Positions 24,774-32,440 of a stretch of DNA of 32,962 bases are shown here, one piece after another. Below the pieces are notes generated by a model that saw nothing but the letters and a program-made list of their open reading frames with translations, did no database searches and was not told where the DNA came from. The DNA comes from Myxococcaceae bacterium (GTDB lineage Bacteria; Myxococcota_A; UBA9160). The position numbers and the translations under genes were made by a program. Location of the stretch: NCBI GenBank assembly GCA_905339255.1, contig CAJPFO010000307.1, forward strand, positions 1 to 32,962, written 5' to 3'. Every line of letters begins with the position of its first letter. Within the stretch, counting starts at the first letter, position 1.

Positions 24774-25493
24774 CTAGGGTCGCGCGCCGCTCACGAGCTC
24801 GAAGGTCACCTCGACCTCCCCCGCGACGCGGAGCTGCGGGGGGACGACGGGCGTGGGCTCGGCCGCCATGGTTCGCATGGCGAACTCTCCGACCGGCGCG
24901 GGCATCGATCGACCGATCTCGCGCGCGAGGCGGACGCGACCGAGGCTCGCACCGAGGCCTTCTGCGATCGCCGACGCGCGCGCTCGCGCGTCACGCGACG
25001 CACGCGAGAGCGCCTCGGCCTGCACGGTCGAAGCATCCGCCAGCTCGAAGCGCACGGACTCGATCGCGACGTCGGCCGCTCCCGTCACGGCGTCGAGAAG
25101 GCTCCCGACCTCGGCCACCTTCGCCGTCACGGCCCGAAGACCGTGTTCGGAGGCGAAGCCCGTTACGCGCGGCGGCTTGCCCGAATCGTAGACCGTGATC
25201 GGCTCGACCCGGTTCGAGGCGCTCTCGGCCCGGTCGCCGGGCGCGAGCTTCGCCCGCAGCGCGTCGAGGACCTGCTGGCTCCGCGTCGCTCCCGCTCGCG
25301 TCGCCTCGGCGGCGGTCTTGCCGGTTGCGCGCACCCCCATCATCACGACGGCGCGATCGGGGGGCATCTCGATCTCGGCGCGGCCCATGGCCGTGACTGC
25401 GGGGGGGCCCGGCTCCTCGGCGTTCGCCTCTACGGCGAAGAGCAGCGAGGCCGCGACCATCGTCGCGAACAGGACGCGGATCCGCGAACGCAT
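24774..25493 (-). CDS. Periplasmic SIMPL-domain (DUF541) protein
   Basis: A 239-residue protein with a signal peptide (residues 1-25, LFATMVAASLLFAVEANA) and one SIMPL/DUF541 domain. Typical stretches are VTAMGRAEIEMPPDRAVVMM, GVRATGKTAAEATRAG, VEPITVYDSGKPPRVTGF, VGSLLDAVTGAADVAIESVR and the terminal VAGEVEVTFELV. Family members are envelope proteins linked to stress tolerance, with no known enzyme activity. ATG 25493 has GGGGGAAC upstream. It heads a three-gene minus-strand run with the methyltransferase and FAD genes, divergent from the small lipoprotein. Confidence 0.88.
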   Translation of the reverse strand: MRSRIRVLFATMVAASLLFAVEANAEEPGPPAVTAMGRAEIEMPPDRAVVMMGVRATGKTAAEATRAGATRSQQVLDALRAKLAPGDRAESASNRVEPITVYDSGKPPRVTGFASEHGLRAVTAKVAEVGSLLDAVTGAADVAIESVRFELADASTVQAEALSRASRDARARASAIAEGLGASLGRVRLAREIGRSMPAPVGEFAMRTMAAEPTPVVPPQLRVAGEVEVTFELVSGARP

Positions 25494-25610
25494 CGTTCCC
25501 CCTCGCACCCGCCTCGGTGCGCGCGCAGGGTAGCCCGCCGAGTCGACCGCCCGCCGGCCTCGTGCGAGCCTCGGGACCGGCGCCCTCGAACCGCAAGAAG
25601 GAGGCCTTCG

Positions 25611-25961
25611 ATGTTCGGCCGCACGATCCGATCGCTTTGCGCACTCGCTCTCTCGGTCTTCGCTGTGGTGGGTTGCACCCAGGAAACGCAGAACGAGATC
25701 GGAAGAACCGTTCAGAATTGGACGGGGACCAATGGAGTCCTCGATGTATTCGCCGGAGAGAAGCTCGTCAAGCGCTTCATCCGGGTCGACAAGCTCAGCA
25801 CCGCAATGGGAACGAAGACCGACACGCCTCGTCCGTACCGCTACGGGTATGGAGTCCTCGACGAGAACCAGAACCACGCCGTCGACCCCGGCGAGAAGAA
25901 GGTCTACTTCAAGATCAGCGACTACTCGACGAGCTACGTCTTCTACGAAAATCCGATGTGA
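25611..25961 (+). CDS. Small lipoprotein of unknown function
   Basis: A 116-residue protein not recognised as a named family. It starts at ATG 25611 with a strong AAGGAGG eight bases upstream. The signal sequence ends in VFAVVGC, giving a lipobox cysteine at residue 22. The mature part has NWTGTNGVLDVFAGEKLVKR and FIRVDKLSTAMGTKTDTPRP, then YGYGVLDENQNHAVDPGEKK and VYFKISDYSTSYVFYENP. The DENQNHAVDPGEK segment is EF-hand-like, so calcium binding is conceivable. It is likely envelope-anchored and lies 145 nt before the DUF1302 gene on the same strand. Confidence 0.82.
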   Translation: MFGRTIRSLCALALSVFAVVGCTQETQNEIGRTVQNWTGTNGVLDVFAGEKLVKRFIRVDKLSTAMGTKTDTPRPYRYGYGVLDENQNHAVDPGEKKVYFKISDYSTSYVFYENPM

Positions 25962-26025
25962 CGCGACGCCCCGCTGCGTGGCTCGACGCCCCGCACGTGC
26001 GACCTCGAGATGATCGACGAATCCC

Positions 26026-26067
26026 GTGCACTTCCTGCTGCACGATGGCGCCGTTTCGTCGTATAAA
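26026..26067 (+). promoter_or_regulatory. Putative promoter and dyad upstream of the DUF1302 gene
   Basis: TATAAA (26062-26067) stands out in this GC-rich sequence and could be a -10. An inverted repeat, GTGCA-N8-TGCAC (26026-26043), covers the expected -35 region, where no good TTGACA match is seen. This suggests activator or repressor control. The ATG at 26107 has GAGG eight bases upstream. Confidence 0.4.
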
Positions 26068-26106
26068 TGCCATCTCGAGTTGCGCGCCCCCTGCGAGGTC
26101 CAAGCC

Positions 26107-29100
26107 ATGCCCGTCGCACGCTGCGATCGCAGCCAGACCCTTGCTCCGCTCGCTCTCGCCCTGCTGCTCACGGCCCTCGTGGTGGCCGCGCCGCGAGCCG
26201 CACGCGGAATCGATTTCTTCGAAGAGAGAGTCCAGGTCCATGGCTTCGTCGAGGCGCAGGTCCGGACCATCTCGGACGACCTGAACTCGCATCTCGATCT
26301 CACGCAGTGGTACAACGTGCTGGCTCTCGAGACCGATTTCGAGATCCTTCCCGACGGCTGGGGCCCCTTCGATTCGCTCGGAGCGTTCGTCCGGCTCGAT
26401 GTCCGGTACGACTGCGTCTGGACGCGCGCCTGCGGCCTCTCGAGCGGAACGAACCTCTTCGGAAACCGCTCGCGGGTGCTTCCCGAGCGGCTCTCGCAGG
26501 CGAAGAACGCGGGGCTCTCGGGAACGACCCGTTACGCCGCGCCGAGCTACCGCCAGCCGCAGGGCAGGATCGCCACGTCGAACGAGTATCCCGAGGATCC
26601 CTTCAGCACTCCGCCGCTCCCCGCGTTGACCACGCCGTTCCGAGGCTTCAACCAGATCCCGTCGATCGACACGCTGCTCGGCGTGCGCGAGGTCGTGAAC
26701 GGCGTCGAATACCTTCCGGCCTTCTACACGTTCGAGCAATTCCTCGGCTACGGCTTCGCGCTCCGCAACATCAAGAGCACCGAGGATCTGATCGGAACCC
26801 AGGTCATGCCCTGGGATCCCAAGGACAACATCGATCCGCAGTCGACGCTCGCGGACCGTGTGAACCCCTTCCGGGCCGGGGATCGCAATCCGATCACGGG
26901 TCTCACCGGGAGCACCGCGTTGCCGCTTCGCCCCGCTCCGCGCAACGCGCCGGGGCAAGGGCCGGCCTGGGAGGCGAAGGGGCTCTTCTATCCGAGCCCT
27001 CAGTACGCGGATTATCTGCGCTCGGGAGGGAGCGACCGCTTCGACCAGAACTTCAGCCAGGAGCGGCTCGCGTGGAATCTCGGTGCGAGCCAGGAACAGA
27101 CCTGGTTCCTGCGCGAAGCGTACTTCGACATGAACTTCCTCGACGGGCGCCTGTTCATGCGCCTCGGCAAGCAGACGATCGTCTGGGGCAAGACGGAGCT
27201 CTTTGCGACGACCGATCAGTTCAACCCGAACGATCTCGCGCTCGCCTCGCTCGCGCGGCTCGAGGAAACCCGGATCCCCGTCTGGGCCGCGCGCGCGATC
27301 TACTCGTTCTACGACGTCGGACCGCTCAACGACGTCCGGCTCGAGGTCGCAGTCGACCTCGACACCTTCTACCCGAACGACATCGGCCGCTGCGGTGAGC
27401 CCTACACCCCGAATCCCGTCTGCAACAAGACGTACGGGCTGTTCGCCCACGGCATCTCCGGTCTCGGGGTCGCCGGAGAGGATCGTCCGCCGCATTGGTG
27501 GGACGGCGCAGAGGGGTTGCAGTTCGGGGTCCGGCTCGAGTTCCGCTGGGATCGCTTCAGCTTTGCGCTCGTCGACTTCTACAACTACGACAAGCTTCCC
27601 TACCAGGCGCGGCTCACGACCTTCTCGCGCAACGTCGATCCGACCACCGGAAGGCCGCGGAAGATGGACGCCACCGGGCCCTGCACGACGGGGAACGAGG
27701 AGTCCTGCTTGACTGCGGGCAACGCGCTCGAGCAGCAGTCTTCGAACCAGCAGTACTTCGCCTTCGTCTGCTCGGCGAGTGTCGGCTTCAGCTCGCTCGA
27801 TCGACAGGTCTGCGCGCAGAGCGTGCTGACGAGCGCGTCCAGGCCTGCGGCATTCCCTCTCGCGACCGTGACCGAGCTCCTCGGCATCATCTATTCGGGA
27901 AGCCCGTCGGGGATCGGTCTGCTCGCGAATCCGGGATTCCTCGGAACGAACGTGGCCACTCCCCTGGTCGCACTGAGCCGCGATCCGAACGACGGAGCGG
28001 GAAGCGGCTTCTTCGGCGGCGGCGGATTCGCCTTCACGATCGCGCAGGCCCCGGGGTCTCCCGTGACCTACAACGTGCACTCGAGCGCCCAGACCATCGC
28101 CCAGGTGATGACCCAGGAGCAGCAGGCGCTGCTCGGCTGCGGACCCTTCTACGGAACGAACTGTGATTCGTCGGTCCCCGCCAGCGGCGGATTGGCCGTC
28201 GGCGGCGTCGATCTCCTGAACGCGGAGGCGAGTGCGCTCATGCAGTCGTGGGGAGGCTTCGACGGAAGCCCGCTCTACGACTTCCGCGCCGATCAAGGGG
28301 TACAGCCCGGTACATCCGGCTTCGACGGCGGCACGCCGTGCACCCGCTTCGAGGGCGACCAGCAGGTCATCCTTCCGGGCTGCAAAGGCCCGGGAGATCC
28401 GGGCTACGCCCTGAGCCAGGACGGCGCCAACACGGGCGCCACCGGAGGGCCGGTCGTCGACGCCAACGGAACCACGGCTCCAGTGGCGAGCGCCGGCTAC
28501 CCGGACAGCACCAATCCGGCGGTCTTTGCCCAGGCGCCGCGGATCGGCGACCCGCGACTCGGCGGCAAGGTGCTCTACTCCCAGGGACACCCTTTCACGG
28601 GGGCTCCGTGGCTGAGCGAGATGGCCGCCTTCTCGTGGAACTTCCAGATGCTCCTCGTGGCGTTCTCCGACGCGCTCACGACGACGCAGTCCGACGGCTA
28701 CCAGCCGATCCCGGGGCGGGATCCGACGCTCTCTCTCGACTTCCGGACTCCGGAGGCGGCCTATCGCGTCGGTGGATGCTCCTTCGTCCAGCCGCAGTTC
28801 TGTTCTGCGGTGCAGGCGCTCTGGGCGATCACGGGGGTCACGCGCAACACCACCCGAGCGGGAGGCAATGGCCGCTTCGGTCGACGCGACTTCGTCTGGC
28901 ACGGAGGCGGCGACGTCGTGCTCTCGTACCAGCGGCGCAACACGGTCGGCTTCTCGCTCGACTTCGCCGAGGACGTGACGAAGTCGAACTGGAGCGGAGA
29001 GTTCACCTGGGTGAACCGTGACACCTTCGAGGACGCCGACGACTACGATGGCGTCGCGAAGCTCGGGACCTACAACCTGACGATCTCGGTCGATCGACCG

Positions 29101-29526
29101 ACGTTCATCAACTTCCTGAACACGACGCGGACCTTCTTCTTCAACTCGCAGTGGTTCTTCCAGTACGTGCCCGGCTACTCGCAGAGCTTCGCGAACGACG
29201 GCCCCTGGAACCTCCTCGGAACCTTCACGATCCAGACGGGCTACTTCCAGGACCGGCTGCTTCCGGCGCTCACGACCGTCTACGACATGCAATCGAACTC
29301 CGGAGCGCTGCTGCCCGAGATCCAGTACCGCTTCACGGAGAGCTTCTCGGCCACGTTCGGGCTCGCGCTGTTCTGGGGGCGATACCAGCCGAAGACGTAC
29401 CCGATCAATCCGATCGGACTCGACAACCAAGCCGGTCGCGGCGCGTACACGAACTTCGTCGAGAACGCGCTCGCCGTGGTTCGACAGCGCGACGAGGTCT
29501 TCCTCCGCATCCGCTACACGTTCTAG
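26107..29526 (+). CDS. Oversized DUF1302-family outer-membrane protein
   Basis: A 1,139-residue exported protein, about twice the usual DUF1302 length. Residues 1-33 form a signal peptide (LALALLLTALVVAAPRAARG). The N-terminal barrel part has VQVHGFVEAQVRTISDDLNS and the family core RLFMRLGKQTIVWGKTELFA, TTDQFNPNDLALASLARLEE, then TRIPVWAARAIYSFYDVG. Residues about 505-835 are a Gly/Ser/Cys-rich insertion with eight cysteines. Barrel-like strands then resume and the protein ends in VFLRIRYTF, an outer-membrane-type terminal Phe. All 14 or so mature cysteines come in closely spaced pairs, suggesting disulfides. DUF1302 proteins are often found with RND exporters of lipophilic compounds, but none is here. 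Function is unknown. Confidence 0.85.
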   Translation: MPVARCDRSQTLAPLALALLLTALVVAAPRAARGIDFFEERVQVHGFVEAQVRTISDDLNSHLDLTQWYNVLALETDFEILPDGWGPFDSLGAFVRLDVRYDCVWTRACGLSSGTNLFGNRSRVLPERLSQAKNAGLSGTTRYAAPSYRQPQGRIATSNEYPEDPFSTPPLPALTTPFRGFNQIPSIDTLLGVREVVNGVEYLPAFYTFEQFLGYGFALRNIKSTEDLIGTQVMPWDPKDNIDPQSTLADRVNPFRAGDRNPITGLTGSTALPLRPAPRNAPGQGPAWEAKGLFYPSPQYADYLRSGGSDRFDQNFSQERLAWNLGASQEQTWFLREAYFDMNFLDGRLFMRLGKQTIVWGKTELFATTDQFNPNDLALASLARLEETRIPVWAARAIYSFYDVGPLNDVRLEVAVDLDTFYPNDIGRCGEPYTPNPVCNKTYGLFAHGISGLGVAGEDRPPHWWDGAEGLQFGVRLEFRWDRFSFALVDFYNYDKLPYQARLTTFSRNVDPTTGRPRKMDATGPCTTGNEESCLTAGNALEQQSSNQQYFAFVCSASVGFSSLDRQVCAQSVLTSASRPAAFPLATVTELLGIIYSGSPSGIGLLANPGFLGTNVATPLVALSRDPNDGAGSGFFGGGGFAFTIAQAPGSPVTYNVHSSAQTIAQVMTQEQQALLGCGPFYGTNCDSSVPASGGLAVGGVDLLNAEASALMQSWGGFDGSPLYDFRADQGVQPGTSGFDGGTPCTRFEGDQQVILPGCKGPGDPGYALSQDGANTGATGGPVVDANGTTAPVASAGYPDSTNPAVFAQAPRIGDPRLGGKVLYSQGHPFTGAPWLSEMAAFSWNFQMLLVAFSDALTTTQSDGYQPIPGRDPTLSLDFRTPEAAYRVGGCSFVQPQFCSAVQALWAITGVTRNTTRAGGNGRFGRRDFVWHGGGDVVLSYQRRNTVGFSLDFAEDVTKSNWSGEFTWVNRDTFEDADDYDGVAKLGTYNLTISVDRPTFINFLNTTRTFFFNSQWFFQYVPGYSQSFANDGPWNLLGTFTIQTGYFQDRLLPALTTVYDMQSNSGALLPEIQYRFTESFSATFGLALFWGRYQPKTYPINPIGLDNQAGRGAYTNFVENALAVVRQRDEVFLRIRYTF

Positions 29527-29553
29527 GCGCCGACCCGGACTCACGGGGAGAAG

Positions 29554-29580
29554 AGGGGCGACCCACCGGGTCGCCCCTAC
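29554..29580 (-). repeat. REP-like palindrome, copy A (inverted); possible DUF1302 terminator
   Basis: An 11-bp perfect stem, AGGGGCGACCC and GGGTCGCCCCT, with an ACC loop, 27 bases after the DUF1302 stop. The 27-bp unit including the closing AC is the reverse complement of the core of copy C. Its place allows it to end DUF1302 transcription, though no U-run follows. Confidence 0.65.
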
Positions 29581-29655
29581 ACGAGAAAGCGACGCGTGCG
29601 CGGCCGCGCAACCGGGCCACGGGAAACATCCGCGCACCCACCCAGGCGCGACGAT

Positions 29656-29698
29656 CCACGGTAGGGGCGACCCGGTGGGTCACCCCATGCACCACCGC
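29656..29698 (+). repeat. REP-like palindrome, copy B
   Basis: A 43-bp unit, CCACG + GTAGGGGCGACCCGG + TGGGTCACCCC + ATGCACCACCGC, identical to copy C except for A rather than G at 29682. The mismatch falls in the stem, leaving a slightly imperfect hairpin. Confidence 0.65.
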
Positions 29699-29797
29699 CC
29701 ATCCGCCCATCCGCACGGGAACGCATCCGCGAATCCGCGCAAACGCGATGGTCCACGCAAACGCGCACACGCGAGGATTCATCGAAACCGCGACGGC

Positions 29798-29840
29798 CCA
29801 CGGTAGGGGCGACCCGGTGGGTCGCCCCATGCACCACCGC
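29798..29840 (+). repeat. REP-like palindrome, copy C
   Basis: A 43-bp unit 142 bp downstream of copy B, differing at one base (G at 29824). Its core, GGGGCGACCC / GGGTCGCCCC, is a perfect stem around GGT, and the unit ends 20 bp before the DUF5924 stop codon. Units like this are typical of dispersed extragenic repeats. Confidence 0.65.
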
Positions 29841-29859
29841 GCAGGCTCGGAATGCCCCG

Positions 29860-30933
29860 CTAGCGGGAGCCCGCGCCGGGCGGTTCGGAGGACACGGCCG
29901 GGACGGAACCCTGCGCGACGTTCGCGGGCACGATGCGGATCGACGTCTCGCCGACGATCTGCCCCCCGAGCGTCCGGACGCTCGCGCGTACGGTCGACTC
30001 GATGGCGCGCGAAACGGGCGCCCAGAGCCGGTAGCCTCCCGAGCGCCCGCCCTCGATTCCGAGCGGCCGGCTCTCGCGAAGCGCACCCGAGTTCTCGATC
30101 ACGACGCGCACGCTCTCGTGCACGCCCCGCGGCGCCTCGACGAAGAAGAAGACGTACGCCGGCGGGCTCGGAGCCGTCTCGAGGACCGAGACGGGCAAGA
30201 CCGGGTCGAGGCCATCGCGTTCGAGCGCGAAGCTCGATCCCGCCATGCGAAGCGGTGCCGGCGGGAGAAGGGGCAACGCTGCCCGCGCCACGAGCGCTCC
30301 GGAGAACGCGATGCCGAGCGCCGGGACGAGCGCGAGCCGGGGAGGACGGATCGGGGAGCGAGCGTCCGCGCGCAGGAGCGCCGAGGCCGCGAGCGCGGCC
30401 AGCGCGCCGGAAGCGAAGATCGTCCAGCGCGGCGCCACTCCGGTCAAGACCGGGAGGAAGAGCTGGAGCGCCGCGAGAAGGGTCGGAGCGAGGAATGCCA
30501 CCGCCGCGACTCCTCCGCGAAGCACGCGCTCGCGAAGGAAGACATCGAAGCACGAGAGCACGCAGAGCAAGACGAGCCAGAGCGTGAACGGCGCATTGGC
30601 TGAAGCCCAGGTCGTCGAGAGCACGTAGAGCGGCACCACGAACCAGAGCGCGTTCTGTGCGAGGTTCACGGCCGTGAACCAGCTCGCCCCGCGAAGCCAC
30701 GGAGCGCCGCGCGAGCGCCACGGCGGGAAGAGCACGAAGAGCGAAATCGCCGCCGCGAGCGATACCAGCACCACCGCCGCGCGAACGGAGTCGACGCCTT
30801 CACGCCAGAGCACGGCCGTTGCCACTCCGAGCGCGAGCGAGAGCCACGGCGCATAGCGGCGGTTCACGTGCCGGATCGCCTCCTCGAGGCGATCGCGACG
30901 CGAGGGCGTTCGGCGGGTCTGCAGGGGCACCAT
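29860..30933 (-). CDS. DUF5924/DUF2914 family membrane protein
   Basis: A 357-residue protein. Residues about 20-215 contain six or so transmembrane helices (YAPWLSLALGVATAVLWREG, FVVPLYVLSTTWASANAPF), and a seventh anchors at about 220-240. The C-terminal 110 residues form a soluble, probably periplasmic domain with AYVFFFVEAPRGVHESVRVV, GIEGGRSGGYRLWAPVSRAI and LGGQIVGETSIRIV. The RGVHE, GGRxxGYRxW and GQxxGE patterns match the DUF2914-type domain seen in DUF5924 proteins. Its function is not known. ATG 30933 was chosen; an in-frame upstream extension to 31023 looks non-conserved. The 105 bp before the gene show no clear feature. Confidence 0.8.
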   Translation of the reverse strand: MVPLQTRRTPSRRDRLEEAIRHVNRRYAPWLSLALGVATAVLWREGVDSVRAAVVLVSLAAAISLFVLFPPWRSRGAPWLRGASWFTAVNLAQNALWFVVPLYVLSTTWASANAPFTLWLVLLCVLSCFDVFLRERVLRGGVAAVAFLAPTLLAALQLFLPVLTGVAPRWTIFASGALAALAASALLRADARSPIRPPRLALVPALGIAFSGALVARAALPLLPPAPLRMAGSSFALERDGLDPVLPVSVLETAPSPPAYVFFFVEAPRGVHESVRVVIENSGALRESRPLGIEGGRSGGYRLWAPVSRAIESTVRASVRTLGGQIVGETSIRIVPANVAQGSVPAVSSEPPGAGSR

Positions 30934-31038
30934 GGCGGGCCGCGGAGCGTACCCGAGTCCGGCGCAGGCGGCCCGGCGCTCGAATGATCTCGACGCTCCT
31001 CGCGACGCGGCGACGCGCGTCACGCGGAGCCATCCCGA

Positions 31039-32409
31039 TCAGGGCGCTTCGAACGTCGCACGCGCCTCGAGGATGTAGCCGCCCGGATCGAGCTCGAAGG
31101 CTACCGCCGCCGTACACGTCCCGCCGGTACACGCCGCCGGCGAGAGCGTCACCCGCTGGCTCGAGGGCGCGCGGCCGATCTTCGGCTTGGCGACGACCTC
31201 GACGTCGGTTCCCGCCGGAACGTCGGTGGTCGCGAGGTCGATCTGGATCGACCCGGGCGAGTCGACGAGAAGGTCGATCTGGCCGCGGTGCCCGACCGGG
31301 TTCACGGGCGTTGCCTTGCCGTCGATGCCGGTGATCGTGACCGTCGGCGTGATCGGGTTCGCGAGCGGCCCGGGCGCCGGCGCCCGAACCGCGACCGGGC
31401 TCGTTCCGTTGACCGCAAACGAGTTGGTGATCGCCTCGAGCCGGATGCGGCCCGAGCCGCCGCCGTTGCCTCGATCGTTGGCGTCGCTGTGACTGTCGCC
31501 GCCCGCGGCTCCGACGGCCTCGATCGCGCCGCCGCCGGTAATCGCCGACGCGAGGATCCGGATCGCGCCGGCGCTCCCGCCTGCGCCGTTGCTGCTGCAG
31601 CTCCCTCCCGCACGGTTGCCGCCGCCGCCGCCGTTCGCAGACACCGTGCCGTCGATCCGCACCGTCCCGTTGGCGGCGACCAGGAGCGCGCCGCCACCAC
31701 CACCACCACCACCGCCCGCGCAGCTCCCGCCGCTGGTGAGCGAGTGGCCGCCGCCTCCCCCCGAGCCTCCCACCAGGGGACGCAGCTCGGGAACCCCGAA
31801 GAAGCTTCCGCCGCCCGCGCGGACACGCCCCTCGGCGATGCTGCCCGCGCCTCCGCCGGGGCCAACTCCGGCACCGCCATTGCTGGCGAGGTTCGAGAGC
31901 TGGTAGGCGCCGTCGCCGCCGGCGAAGCCCCCCGGCCCGCCCAGGCCGCCAACGCCGTTCGAGCCGGACGACCCATCCGAGCCTCCCGACCCACGCACCG
32001 AGAGCAAGTCGCTACTCCCAACCGTGAGATCGCCGCGGATGAGCAGCGTCACGGGGGTATTCGCCGCGTTTGGAACGAAGCTCACCGTGACGTTCCTGGT
32101 TCCGCAGCCGGTATTCCGATTCGACACCGTGAAGCTGTCGAAGACCAGGACGCCGCTCTCCGGAAGCGGGATCCGGACGTGCGGGTAGCAAGGGTCATGG
32201 GCAATATCGACCGTCCCCGCAGGCCACGTAGCGGGATCGTTCGAGTTGAAGCTCCCGAGGCCCTCCGGGCTCCCCGCACAGCCGCAGAAGTCTGCGGTGG
32301 CCTGCGCCTTCGCGTCTTCTCCCCCGAGCAGCAGCAGTGCCCCGATCGCAACGGCCGATCCCGCACGCCGCACGCTACTTCGCATCTTCGCCGTTCGTCG
32401 TCTCGTCAT
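31039..32409 (-). CDS. Glycine-rich secreted protein
   Basis: A 456-residue exported protein of no recognised family. A signal peptide (VRRAGSAVAIGALLLLGGED) ends near residue 35. The N-terminal 110 residues have paired cysteines (FCGCAGS) and strand-like VTVSFVPNAANTPVTLLIRG. Residues about 130-290 are dominated by Gly with Ser/Ala/Asn (GVGGLGGPGGFAGGDGAYQ, a run of nine Gly), broken by short strands such as GALLVAANGTVRIDGTVSAN, as in beta-helical surface proteins. The C-terminal third has a domain with QIDLLVDSPGSIQIDLATTD and ends in DPGGYILEARATFEAP. ATG 32409 has AAGGAG seven bases upstream. A (GGT)6 run encodes part of the Gly tract. Confidence 0.78.
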   Translation of the reverse strand: MTRRRTAKMRSSVRRAGSAVAIGALLLLGGEDAKAQATADFCGCAGSPEGLGSFNSNDPATWPAGTVDIAHDPCYPHVRIPLPESGVLVFDSFTVSNRNTGCGTRNVTVSFVPNAANTPVTLLIRGDLTVGSSDLLSVRGSGGSDGSSGSNGVGGLGGPGGFAGGDGAYQLSNLASNGGAGVGPGGGAGSIAEGRVRAGGGSFFGVPELRPLVGGSGGGGGHSLTSGGSCAGGGGGGGGGALLVAANGTVRIDGTVSANGGGGGNRAGGSCSSNGAGGSAGAIRILASAITGGGAIEAVGAAGGDSHSDANDRGNGGGSGRIRLEAITNSFAVNGTSPVAVRAPAPGPLANPITPTVTITGIDGKATPVNPVGHRGQIDLLVDSPGSIQIDLATTDVPAGTDVEVVAKPKIGRAPSSQRVTLSPAACTGGTCTAAVAFELDPGGYILEARATFEAP

Positions 32410-32440
32410 GACTCTCTCCTTCGAGCGTTCCCGAGCGCCC

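Larger units (their letters stand above)
29527..29859. other. 333-bp intergenic region made of REP-like repeats
   Basis: No coding sequence is supported between the DUF1302 stop and the DUF5924 stop. The stretch holds one inverted and two direct copies of a palindromic element (listed separately), and low-complexity runs such as CCGCCCAT repeated near 29695-29710 and CGCAAACGCG-like units near 29738-29765. The two flanking genes are convergent. Confidence 0.6.

Noticed and set aside
29554-29840. Possible small CRISPR array
   Set aside because: Only three copies in mixed orientation with unequal spacing, each an extended palindrome, and no cas genes nearby. A REP-like element fits better.
31694-31711. 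(CCA)6 / (GGT)6 tract as a phase-variation switch
   Set aside because: The unit is three bases, so length changes alter only the number of Gly residues and would not switch the reading frame.
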